From: Atrichornis clamosus
Taxonomy: Eukaryota; Chordata; Aves; Passeriformes; Menuridae
NCBI GenBank assembly: GCA_013400975.1
Contig: WBMZ01011574.1
Coordinates: 62,001-126,000, forward strand
DNA length: 64,000 bases
Reading direction: 5' to 3'
Below are positions 46,713 to 58,345 of the stretch, one piece after another. Position 1 is the stretch's first letter. Each line of letters begins with the position of its first letter. Both the position numbers and the translations under genes were made by a program. The notes under the pieces were generated by a model. That model was not told where the DNA came from and ran no database searches. It saw only the letters and a program-made list of their open reading frames with translations.

Positions 46713-49700
46713 GTAGGTTGATAATTTCTGGGTTTACTTGTTCTGGCTTTGCTAGAGTCTTGTATGGAACAGAAATGATGTAACTGGGGGGGGAAGTCTC
46801 CAGTCTGGTGCTACTTCAGAACGGCTGCCAAGCTGGAATCGGGCATGCAGGGGTTAGTAGCCAAGGGAAGGAAGAGCAGACAAGGTAGCTTAGCTCCTCA
46901 GCTGATGTGCAGCCATCTGTCTGATGCAGCTTCAGTCGAGGGTGTCAATTTGTACCAGCTGAAGAACTTGCCCAGAAACATTTCTAGTTTTTCATGTTTT
47001 TAAAGTGTCTGGGTACAAGAGGTGTAACCTTTACCAGAACCAAACTAAGGCCAGCATTTCTGTTTCCAGCAGCAGTGTTTCAAGGGTAGGAATGTAGTTT
47101 TTGTTACTCAGGACTTTTTGTCTTTGTATTACACCAGTGTTACCCACAGTACTACTGGGACAAGTTGACATTTGAGGTTTTTTTACAACAAAGTTGCTAT
47201 GGTGAAGCTCTGATTTTCCCCTCTGCATGTATGAAGTGGAAAGTCTACCAGGATTTGCCTGTTATATCACAGCAAAATGTCCATTTTTGATACCAGTGGG
47301 ATGTGCTTTTTTGGAATTCTAATTTTCAATTAGAATGCCTTGTGAGAAAATAAAAAAAAAGTCAGAAATAAATATGTAATATTGCTCTTCTCACAGAAAA
47401 AAAAAAAAAAAAGAACATCTTTTCAGAGAGAAACACTCACTTTTCCTTCTAGCCAGGAATTACCAGCTCCACTGTTGCCTGGAAGTACATGTATTGCTGA
47501 CTGAACCAGCAGTGAGTTTGAGCTCACTTTGCAGAGTTTTCCCCCGTGGTGTGGAGCAGCACTGTCTTTATATTTGCTTTTGACAGAGTTCTTCTACAGC
47601 AAGACTTGAAAGTCATTCCCTCTGGAGAAGAGGATAATTGTTTGCTTCTGGGAGGAGCAGAGATTTTCAAACTCAGTGCAGTTGTAAAAATTTGAAGGTT
47701 GATTCTTGGCCAGGTTTTACATAAAAGGAGGACAGGCAGATGAAAACAGTAGGCTTTTCTGAATTAACACAATATGTGTGAGATGGGAGGACCTTTCTTG
47801 TAGCTGAGCCTGCTGTGATTAATATCTGATTTTAAATGGCCTGACATGAGGGCTACCAGTTAAAGTTAAAGCCCCTGAGACATGATGCTATGAAAAGCCA
47901 GATCATTGTATGTTCTAGCCTGAACTCCTGGTGGCAAAATTGCTGGAGACTGGATGCAGGGAAAGCAAGACCCTAACACAGCAGCCTTTGAGGAAGGAAG
48001 AACTGGTGGATTTGAAAAGGAGACCTTGGAGCCCATGGTGCTGCTCTGTGTGGGTGATATGCTGGGAGAAAGACTCTGCTCCAGGTGGGCACAGGAGCAT
48101 CAGCACATGAAGTAAAAGGATTGGGAACTAGGGGTCTTCTTCTGCCTGGTGTCCCTGCAAGCATGGTATGTGAGTGGTGGTGCTGTCTGAAGAGCTGGTG
48201 AAATCAGTGGGGCAATGCTAAATGAAAGAGGGTGAGCTCAGGTACTTGCTTCATGCAGAAAATAAGTGAAATCCACACTACCTAGATGAGAAGGGTGCAA
48301 ACTCTATTTGCATATTTCCTTCTGTCACTATTGCTGGCAGGAATGTGAGGAGAGAGTCTTTTGTGTATCTGATAGCAGTACTAAGAAAAAAAGCTCATAT
48401 CTAAATTTCTTTCAATGCCAAGGAGACTTAGAATCAACTCCTTAGATATAAAATAATCAGTGTGGAGGATTTTTCATTTCAGGTTCAAAACCGAAAGAAA
48501 TTTGTTTCCTGATTTCTATTCAATTGTCCTCATGAGGTGTCAGAATGAAATGATAGTAATCTCATTAGAATATCTGATCTCAAAGGACTTCTGCTAAAGA
48601 AAGATTTTTCCATTTAGTTATATAGAACTAATGACTATATAATGTATTTTGAGTTATAAAAGCTTGTGGTTATTAATTCATTATTCTTTGAAATTCATTA
48701 AAATTGTCTGCACTGTTTTAAATCAAATCCAAGGCTTAAATTTGCCCCTACATACTGTAGGTTTTTACTTAACCTCAAATGTAAGCCCCAACCTTTATCC
48801 TTATTGATCCCACACTCGGATCATGGCTTCAGCTTACTCTGCTCCAAATGCTGCCTTAACATTCTGACCTAGAGAGGACACCTGGCATTAGGTCTTGCAC
48901 ATTTTGTCCGTGCCAGTGAGTTAGATCCTGATCAGAGGCTAATCAGTTTTCTCCTTCTCATGATCCTGGAATCTCATTTTCTGCAAGGGAGGTCATAAAC
49001 TTGGCTCTTAAGGAAACGTCTGTGATGTTGGGAAATAACACCCAGCCCAGAATATGTGCAGCTTCTCTCAATTCCAAGAATAAGGGCTGTACTTCCCAGC
49101 CCCTTCTCTTCCCTTCTCCCTTTCCAAACAAACACCAACAAGGCAGCGAGGGTTGGAAGAATAAACTGTAGCATGGAAAAGTGAAGTGCAGGCGAGGGCC
49201 CGTTCAGCCGGGCGTTCCCGAGCAGCTGAGATGTCTCCATCTGGCTCGCTGCACAACAGCACGTTTTATCAGAGCATAATGACTATTTGCTGCTATTGCC
49301 CCAGACGGTGTTTTGGTTACATAAACCATGTATTCAGGCAGTCATTTGTAGTTATGTCCTCACTTCCTTGGAAAGCCAGAAGCTATAGTTTTAGTTAGCT
49401 AAATTCCCTCATGTGCCCCTGCCCCGCTTGCCCCTGCTCCCCACGCAACCCAGCAGCTCAAAGAGGAAGACTCCATTGTCACTAAAAATGTTCAGTTTCC
49501 ATGGCAGTAGGAGCTGACATCACCAGAACTTTCTCCCCTCTTGCACACTCCCTCCCCTAACCACCTTCAACATGTTTTTTTTCTGAAAGGATTAGAGAAG
49601 AAACCAAAACAACAGTTGTAAGTCAATGCTCTCCCTCATTGTTCCCTTCAGAGCTCCCAAAATCATGTGAGGCAATTTGGTTTGAAGAGCGCCAATGCCC

Positions 49701-51299
49701 TTGTGCACACAAGCAACCAGGGCTGCAGATTCAGCTTGTCGATGCTCCCGTTCCCAACTGCCTGCTGGTGACAGGAGGTTGCAAGTTCCCAGACGTTTCA
49801 AGCAGACTGTGCTCGTCACACCAGCTGTCCTGGTGGGAGTCCCTCTTCTCTTCCGTTTATGATTAGGTCTTGTCTGTCGTCATTTGTTTCCCACAGTGAT
49901 GGGTGCGTTTGGAGAGCGTGATCTGAGGCAACTTCAGAGGGCAGCTTCCTAAAGTTGAGAGCCTGTGATGGTTTGAAAGTGGAGATAATGTGAACACTAA
50001 TCACACTGGAAATGTCAGCCAGAATCTATGTGTGTGTGAATTTAGGGGAAGAGTCACTTATTTTTGGGCTCATACTCATCAACTTTTTAAGCCAGGCAGT
50101 TCTCTAGCAATAAAAGAGCAAGCAATTTCTCCTGCTTGCTCTATTCTGTGAGACAGTTGCATTCACATGTGCTTGGAGAGGATGCCACTGTTCCTCTAGA
50201 AAGGGAAATATCATCCTTTTATATCTCTGACCTGAGTGTCCCCCTGGCCTTGGGGGCATGAATTCCACAGAGGGAGTGGTTGTCCTGCCTTTCATGATGC
50301 AAGTGCTATAATTAACAATCTGTCATGGAAATTTTGTCTGTCTTTGCCATTTTCCGTGACATCCCTGGTTCATGTCCTTCTGTGCAATTTACTTGTGTAA
50401 ATAGGTAGAGAGGTTAAAGGGGAGAGGTCTTCACTATGTGGCTGGGGGGTTGATTGTGATTACAGGTGTGTCCCCAAAATCTTTGCTTAACTATTTGTTG
50501 CTTGGAGTCCAATGTCTGGGGAGAGGTTGCTATATCTTTCAGAGAATGCCCTGTCTTTACCTCTCTATTATCACAGTGGAGTTTGCTATGTAGATTTCAA
50601 ACTGTGGTCAGATCCCATCCTGACCTTGTCTTTGGTGTGAGGAATGGCATTTTGGATATTTTGGCATTTTGAGATGTTCTTGCAGTGTTCTTAAACAGCT
50701 TTTAAAAGTGGTGTAGCTGCTTCAGTGCCTTAGGTTGTAATACTGTCTCTCTATGCCAGCCTGAAATTTGTTTCCTACAGCCAAGTATTGCAGTAGCCCA
50801 TCCTTTCAATCACAGCATCTCCTATCAATTCATTCAGCTGCTTTCTTCATTGGCTCCAAGCTTGATTGTTTGGGGTTTTTTTCCTGTCTCCTTTTCTGAG
50901 AGAGAAAACCCTTTTCTATTAGTAGGAACAGTAAACTTTGTTCACAGATGTATGTTGCTTCCATTTTTTCACACTGGAATACATATTATTTGCATTTCTA
51001 AAGCAGTTCATGCTGTTCTATCCCTGACTTGTCATCTTCATGTCTTTTCTGTTCTCCCAAAAATATGCCTCAACTGCAAAACCCATCAGTGACTTTTTTT
51101 GGTTTTCTGTCAGGTTAGGATAAATAAACAAAGAACAGAGTGGCAAGAATTTTGCATTACAGAAGTACATCTGCTCACAAATGAATCCCCATTTAGTGTT
51201 GCACGTGAAGTTTATCACCTAGATAGCTTTTCTCCAGCTAATGTATGTAATGATTACGTATCATTCCAGCCATATCAACACAATTACTTGTGTGAAACA
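46713..51299 (+). other. First part of the 16.1-kb intron between the S3 and S4 exons
   Basis: The intron runs 46713-62773 with gtaggt and ctgcag ends. This part has A-rich runs at about 47350-47412 and a slightly CpG-richer patch with an RFX-like word at 49165-49520. No gene was seen. Confidence 0.7.
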
Positions 51300-52039
51300 G
51301 ACTTCTAATCTCATAAGGAATTATAGCACATTAGTTTGATGATATCTACTTTTTCTTAAGCTTGTGTTGGTTATGGTTAATTTTATTATCCACCTTTAAT
51401 CCATAATCTATCAAAACTACATATTGTACATCACTGTACTGTCACCAGCATCAGTCCAGTCATGGAGATCACTGTGTACTGGCACAACCTCAGAATTCCT
51501 TTGACCTTTGGATGCTTTCCCAGTTTTTTGAGTCTAATCAAAAATTATCAGTACTGGTCCAGATCTTTTCTAGCTGTCTCTTCTAAAACTCTTGCATACA
51601 AATTGTCCAGGCTTGCTTATCTTAGAAAATCCCTATTTAGGCACAGCCCAAAATACTTGATCACAGCTGGAGCTGAAATTAGCTCATTATGATCTATGGT
51701 GCACATACATCATCTGACCTTCCCCAGAGAACTTTTTTTTAACTGACATTTTCTGCCTTTTTACACTGTTAGTGACAATTCTGTTTCCTTCTTCCTAATA
51801 CCATTTTATGTGCTCATTCAGTTCTCTTACAAATTTTCTACAATACTATCTCCTAATTTACATTCATTGGTATCAACTTCCCCTCTCCTGCTATTATATT
51901 GCTGCTGTTGCTTTCACTTATGTAATACTACCTTTTTAGCCCATTCACCTTTCTTGTCTGTATTGAAGCTTCTTGGATACCTGATGAATATTCCTAAACA
52001 CCACTTGACTCTAATCCACAGCTCTTGAGTTGAAGTCTG

Positions 52040-52186
52040 TCTAGTTTGATACCTGGAGGTATTTGAAAGACATGTAGATGTGACTGGTGCTTAGGGACAT
52101 GGTTTAGTGGTGGACTTGGCTGGGTTGAGTTGGTCTCAATGATCTTAAAGGTGTTTTCCAACCTAAATGATTCTGTGATACTATGG
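52040..52186 (+). mobile_element. CR1 LINE 3' end, sense, inside older LINE
   Basis: The segment reads gatacctggaggtatttgaa, then catggtttagtggtggactt and gttttccaacctaaatgatt, ending ctgtgat. It is a standard avian CR1 3' end, and its surroundings on both sides look like a much older LINE. Confidence 0.9.
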
Positions 52187-52299
52187 CTGTTTCTGAGTGG
52201 TTTCAAATTCATGAATATGGCCTCTCTAATCCACCAAATATATCTGGTGCTGTTGATGACCTTACTTGATTTGTACATAACACTTGCAATAAAGTAGTC

Positions 52300-52730
52300 C
52301 TAGCTTTTAGTTCATCCTGCAGCTCTCCTCACAGGAAAAATGCTCCAACCCCTGAGCACGCTGGTGACCCTCCACTGAACTTGCTCCAATTTATCAACAC
52401 CTTTCTTTATTGGAGGGCCAAAAATGAATGTGCTATTTCAGATGTGGTCTACCAAGTGCAAAGCAAAGGGCATAATCCCTCCCTCATCTACCGGCTGTGC
52501 TCCGGCAGCTGCAGCTTGGGTTGTCATCGTCCTTCCCCGCATGGGCTGTGTGTCACCTGCGCTCCAGGACTGGCAGGTCCCTTGCAGCAGCGCCACTATC
52601 CCTCAGTCCTCAGGCAGCAGGTCGGTCCAGCACAGAGGCAGGACCTTGCATTCTTCTGTTGAATTTCATGAGGCTCCTGTCAGCCTGTTTGTCTAGCCAG
52701 GAGGAATCCTCTACTTGGTATGGCAGAAAA
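52300..52730 (-). mobile_element. CR1 LINE fragment, antisense, inside older LINE
   Basis: The + strand gives ctccactgaacttgctccaa, then ttatcaacacctttctttat and, near the far end, gaatttcatgaggctcctgt. These are standard antisense CR1 landmarks. The middle, 52480-52660, is more GC-rich than its flanks. No intact frame remains. Confidence 0.85.
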
Positions 52731-53330
52731 TTAATCCGTAAGTATTTTGTCACTGATTCTGTAGTAGAAAATGCCACTTTTGACAGTGTTACTCCCCCTC
52801 TCTTTCTGTCCACTTGAGTCTCCCTAGCTAGGTTAAAATCCTTAATTTTAATATTCCTTTCATGCAGATTTTCCCACCAGGCTTTTCTAATGCCATTTAG
52901 ACATTATGCTCATAAAATGAACAGTTCTTATTCTCTTTATTACTCAGGCCCCTGGCACTGGTGTATAGGCAACATTATTTTTCTCCTCTTTTAGTGCCTT
53001 GATTAGTTTTGTTCTTGACATGGAGGTTCTGTAAGAATTAACTTTTTTCCTAATTTCATCACTTTCCCCTTTGTTCTTTCATTTAACAGTATTCTGACTG
53101 GTCTTTCAGTTCTTTAAAACCTAATTATTCTTGTAATGAAAAGCTGGTTAATATTTCTGCACAGGATTAGCCCAGTGCTCTGCAAGTCTCATGGCCTATA
53201 TGGCTGGCCAAGCCAGCACTTTGTTACCAGATTCCTCCATCACCTTTTTTGCCCGTTGTCCAGAATGTGCCACTAAGAAGTTCAGCTGAATATTTCTTGT
53301 CCATCTTCTTCAGAAAGGGACATAAATCCA

Positions 53331-56300
53331 AGTCTATAAAATGTGATATATCTATCATGATAAGCAAAACAATTAGTTTCAAAACATGTAATCACGGGTA
53401 AACACTGTCCTTGAAATCTGAAAACCTTCCTAAATTTGTTTTTTTAATTTCATTTCACTTGTAGTATGGCAATACAACTCTCCTGGCATCTTAATTTCTT
53501 TTCCGGAGCATCCTTTCCCTTCTGAGTAGTTATGCAGCCTTTGGAGAGGATTTTTGCAGCTGAAGATCTCTTCTCAGGCAAGCCCGATAGCCCCTTAGAT
53601 TGAGCAGAACTCTTCTCACACCCTGTGCCTTTTGGCTAGTTGCTTCTTCAGGGGTGCTTTATGCAGCTTCCACACTGGGAGCCTGGAAAGGTTTTCTGTT
53701 AACTGAGATGTTATTTCTACCTTCTCTTTCTGATAGTTATCTACTGTCCTCGACTTCTGCTTCCCATAATTCCTTAGATACTGCATCTTTTCCATAAACT
53801 TGGAGTGATGACGCTTCCAAAATTCATCCATTCAGGCTCTTTTGAAACCTGTGCCAGCATCACTGCGTGTACCTCTGAGCACTGGCTCTCTCCTTAAATG
53901 GAAACTACTTATGGTTCCATGTTCATCCCTCTACGTTTCAGCCCAGGAAAGGGAACTGGAAGCTCTCTGAAGGATGTGAAGTAACAGCCCCCCAGTCTCA
54001 AATGTCCACCTCTTTCCAGGAGAAAAAAGTTGTCCCTGCATGGTGCCCTTCCACACTGAGAAGATTCCTCTTAGCCTGAAACACACCAATTGGCCTTAAT
54101 CTCACAAGATGGGGAAGTGTGTTGGCAATCTTCTGTTTTTTCTTTGCTTTTAATTAACTACAGTCCTTCAGGGACCTGGCCAGAATTTGCATAGTTATGA
54201 CTTTAAAATCTCAGATCATTAAATACTTATTAGCAGCAGGGTAAACAGCAGAATGCTCAGAAAATCCTAGTTAGCTAATGTTCGATGCCAAATAAAAGTT
54301 TCTATAAAATTATGGGAAGCTAAAGAAAACTGTAATAAATATAGCAATTAGGTGTTTCAAGTAGTGATCAGATAAAGATGGAAACCAGCAAGCAGCAGGC
54401 TAAATAGCTTCTTAACCAAAGGTAGAAATAGCAGCAGCACAGCCCTCCCCTCGAACATGAACTCGCTTTTTCCTCCTTAATGATACTAATTATTTCATTT
54501 GCTTTCTCCTAGTAAAACTATCCCTAGATGTGAAACATATTGAAATGAAAGCAGTCATCAAAATGAAATGAATCACACCAGAAAAGAATCAAAACAAGGA
54601 GGCAGCAGTACCCTGCCTGCGTAACATGTAGTTCTCAATTATTGCCTCTGATTTTTTACCTTCCTAAAATCTAACTCCCTACCATGTGAACGTTAGGTTT
54701 ATTTAAAAAAAAAAACCCAAAACACAAACAAAAAAAGAGGCAAAACCAGCAGGCTCACAGGACCAAATTGCAGACACTCTTTTTTCTTTTCCTTTTTCTT
54801 TTTCTTTTTTTTTTCCCTTAGCAGTGAAATACAGAGCTCAGAGCCTGTGTCCTGACTCTTGGTTTTTAAAAGTGGGGCCCCGTCATTCGTATTCAGTCAT
54901 CTGAGCTTGGCGAGTCCTTCTGGCTTTCTTATCACGGTGTGAAAACCTGCTTATGTCTTTTCGTATCATGTCTCTGAAACTATTAAGAAACTCTGACATT
55001 TTCTCCTAGTACACAGTTTGGAGAGAAATCTGAGTGTTCCAGGGTGTGAAATAATCACATTCCAGGCAGCAAGGGACCAGTCTCACAGGCTCTGGAAGCT
55101 TTCAGCAGCTTTTGCTTGCACAGCAATATAAAAAAAAAAAAGGTAAAAAAATGTTTTGTACTGGAGGGGGGACAGTTGCAGGTTACTTTCTTAAGAATAC
55201 AAAGCATGACAGCTCTGGAGCTGACTTTGTAGTTAGTAATTGATCTATCACTCCTTGAGGAAATGTCTTTTTACCAACAGAATTATAGACTTATTATATT
55301 TTATAAATGGGGGGGAAAAGAGTGTAATTTTTGCAGTCCTTGTTTTACTAGGAAGGGATTTTTTTTCTTTACTTCTATCTTTCAGCTTTCATGTTAGCAG
55401 AGAGTTGTCTTTTTGCAGCATAATGAGCTCTAAATTTAAAAGCGATAAGCAGGACTACTTAGCTTAGTACACTGCGGTTTGCAGAGCAATTTGGAGGCCT
55501 ACTGTGTTATTCCATTTTTTCTCTGGTAGATGTTGAAAGGATTTTGGATCATCTGTATAGGGTGCATTTTGAAGCCTGGCCCCAGAGGCACCAAACAGTG
55601 CAAAATGGGTGCAAATGCACAGTTTGCTCTTTCGGTATCTATCAAGTGATCTGATAGCAGGGTCAGTGCTGGGTTCTGCCTGGCAGCCCTGTGCCTCCTG
55701 CACCATGGAGCAGCCAGTGTCCATACAGCAAAAGATCAGGTCCAAATAATGAAAGAGTCTTTAACTTTTGCCATATTTCCCAGGACCTATGGGGAAAATA
55801 GGGATGTGGCTCCAGCTGTAGAGCAAAAGCGGGCATGGTGCAGAAATCTTAAAGAAATAGGTCGTGTCTGGGTGCCCTGCTGGACTGACAAGTAACCTGT
55901 CTGCATCTGCTGCTGTGTGCGCGTCCTGTGGCTGCCAACTCTGACTGAAAGCTGTAGCCCTCTTCACTTGCCCAGTGTCTGAGCAGGCCTCATCAAAATG
56001 TCCTGGTTCTGCGTCTAGTATGTCCAGATGGGTTTACAAAAGATTGGATTCATCCCTTACGGCCCTCCTTGTGTACAGGCTCAGGCACATCCAGCCTTAG
56101 CAAGTGACGACAGGAGGTGTCTTGAATGCCACATGTGCCCTGTGCTCTAGATCTTCATGTGTGTGCTCTTCCTCCTGTCTCCTTGCTGTTAGTCCAGTGC
56201 TGGTGGTCCCCACTATCCAGGCAGTTGTGGACTCCAGCAGGTGGATTTTACTACCTGCCTTGCCTTTGCAGAGCACAGATTCAGCTTTTGGAGTCTCTGG

Positions 56301-57675
56301 GGGAGCCTGGCCAGCCCTGTTCTCCACATTCCCTGCTGATTGCTACACCTCTGGCCACAGGACCAGGGCTGTGTGGATCAAGCGGTGCACACTTTTCTTA
56401 ATTTCCTTTCACCAGGATGGCTCAATAATATAACAGGGGAGATATGGAAGCATTGGAGTACAGGCCTCAGTGAGAGTACCAGCTTTGCTCCTTCTTTGTA
56501 TTGTAGCCACAGTCTTTGAAGCCGGAGCAGAGGCAGCAACACCTTCTTCTTGTGCTGGTGTGTACGACAGAAGTGGAGAAACGTAAGGGTAAATCAGTCT
56601 CCCATCACCCCACAGACTTCAGGTGGAAGATTTGAGCTGCAGGATGGCTCATGTATCAGAGTGTAGACATTTTGGTAAATGGAGAGGTGTCAGCTCCAAC
56701 TTTTGGCATAGATATCTGAATAAAATTTCAGACAGGGAGAGCTGACAGAAGAGTCTTACGTTTTGCCTGTGGACTCCTATGCTCTAGATCTTCAAAGCGG
56801 TAGAAATTCCAGTTTACAAAATTTGATTGCCAAGTTAAAGAGCTGAGGACAGAAAGGTGTATTCTTCTACACAGAAGACATTGATTAAATCCCTTCTTGT
56901 CATGGTATATGTACACACTAGTCTTTGACCCCTGACATAGTTGAGGAGCTGAAGGAGTTCAGAGCAGAGAGCAATCAGAGTCTTCTGCCCTGGTAACATC
57001 AGGTGCTCATAGATGTAAGGACCAAATAGAAGTCCACAGGCAGGAAAAGCTTCACTTCCCACAGAGACTCAGAGCAAGTCTGAAATTATAGCTAGGAAGT
57101 CACATCCATGAAGTTTTTGGCTTCAGTGCCAAACCCAAATTTATTTGACAAAAAAATATGAATTGATTAGACTGCAGTTAATTAGATTTCAATTGAAAAC
57201 TTCTATCAGAGAAGGGGAATTAGGCAGCTTTTGAATTTGACAAAAACATATTGGCTTTGTGTCCTAAGAAAAATAGTGCCTTGGTATTTTTCATGAATGA
57301 TTTCAGAATAGGTTTTAAATACCATTTTGGGCTGCTCATTTTCAGCAAATAGAAGTTCAGAAGCCAAGATTAGGAAAGCTAATAAGTATTTAACAAAGGT
57401 ATAAGAAGATGTAAATATGAAGAGGTAAATGGTAATGTCTGAACAATTTTAATAATGGATTTCATTGAATGTAAGTGTGAGGTAGCAGCTAGCCAGGTAT
57501 TGCATAATACGTTATCTTGGGTCACACGTGCAGCAACATAAAGTCTGAATTTTCTGGACTCCTTACATGGCTTTTGTATTCTTGCTATGTCTATTTTAGA
57601 TTGTCTTTGTTTTTATTCCTCTACCCTGCTGGTTGGTCTGCCCTCCTGTGCCTGGCCCAGAGCCACGCTGGCCGT
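53331..57675. other. Intronic sequence, no gene recognised
   Basis: The first few hundred bases may be an extension of the old LINE. 54170-54640 and 57120-57440 are AT-rich, high-complexity and enhancer-like. 54779-54818 is a pyrimidine tract of TTTTTC-type units, and A-rich runs occur near 54703-54737 and 55130-55150. Confidence 0.55.
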
Positions 57676-57718
57676 GCACTCGAGCTGTTGCACAGTGAGC
57701 TCTGCTCTTCTCGAGTGC
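57676..57718. repeat. Inverted repeat GCACTCGAG / CTCGAGTGC
   Basis: Nine-base arms at 57676-57684 and 57710-57718 are exact reverse complements separated by 25 bases. They lie in a patch with four CTCGAG hexamers between 57679 and 57992. Confidence 0.8.
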
Positions 57719-58043
57719 CAAGGCAGATCCAAGCCCACTCTCGAGCTCACAGGTGCAGAGGACAAAATAAGTGCCAAGCTGTAGCTGATGAAGCTATTCT
57801 GGTGTTGTCGAGGCCTCACGGGCACTGAAGGTTTGCGTGCCCCCTTGTCCCTGTGAACTCGCTGTCTGCTCCTGTGCCTTGGCATGGGACTGAGGTGCAT
57901 GAGACCAGGCACATTCTGGACAGGGTCAGTGTGCTAACAAGTTGCTCACTTGCTCCCCGTGCTAGCTTGGACTCATCTCTGTTTGACTCGAGGTCTCTTG
58001 TGCGTTCAGCTGAGCAGACTCACCTGGACATAGGCTAACGTTT

Positions 58044-58345
58044 ATCAGCAAGGCAGAGGCTAAGATGGAGGAGAAAGCATGAAGGTGATCAGTAGGGAAA
58101 GGGGCAAAAGGAATAAAGAGAAAGGTAAAAAATGAAAGAAGGGAATGGGAGAGGAATTGAAGGATATGAGCAAAAGTGGAAAAATATGAAGGAAAGTCAA
58201 GGGGCAAATGGAAAAACTGAGAACTAAGAAGAAAGATTAAAATGAGAGGTGGGAATGTTGCAGGCAGGTGTGAGTCAGAAGAATGTGAAGAGGGAGGCAG
58301 CAGGTGGGATACCTTGAGAGTGGGAAGGGAGGCAGAGCTTGAGTG
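58044..58345. repeat. Purine-skewed low-complexity tract
   Basis: About 300 bases on the + strand are overwhelmingly A and G with few pyrimidines and no fixed period. The 173-codon minus-strand frame here, rich in S, F, L, P and H, is explained by this composition. Confidence 0.75.

Larger units (their letters stand above)
51300..53330 (-). mobile_element. Ancient CR1-like LINE remnant, interrupted by later CR1 insertions
   Basis: Antisense on the + strand, landmarks appear in the order of an old amniote CR1 ORF2: cttctaaaactcttgcatac with aaattgtccaggcttgctta near 51580-51615, then ttttctacaatactatctcc with attggtatcaacttcccctc near 51830-51895, then tgttactccccctctctttc near 52790, tttcccaccaggcttttcta near 52870 and cctggcactggtgtataggc near 52955. 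Two younger CR1 pieces (52040-52186 and 52300-52730) sit between the second and third landmarks. All frames are broken. The consensus is recalled, not aligned. Confidence 0.7.
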
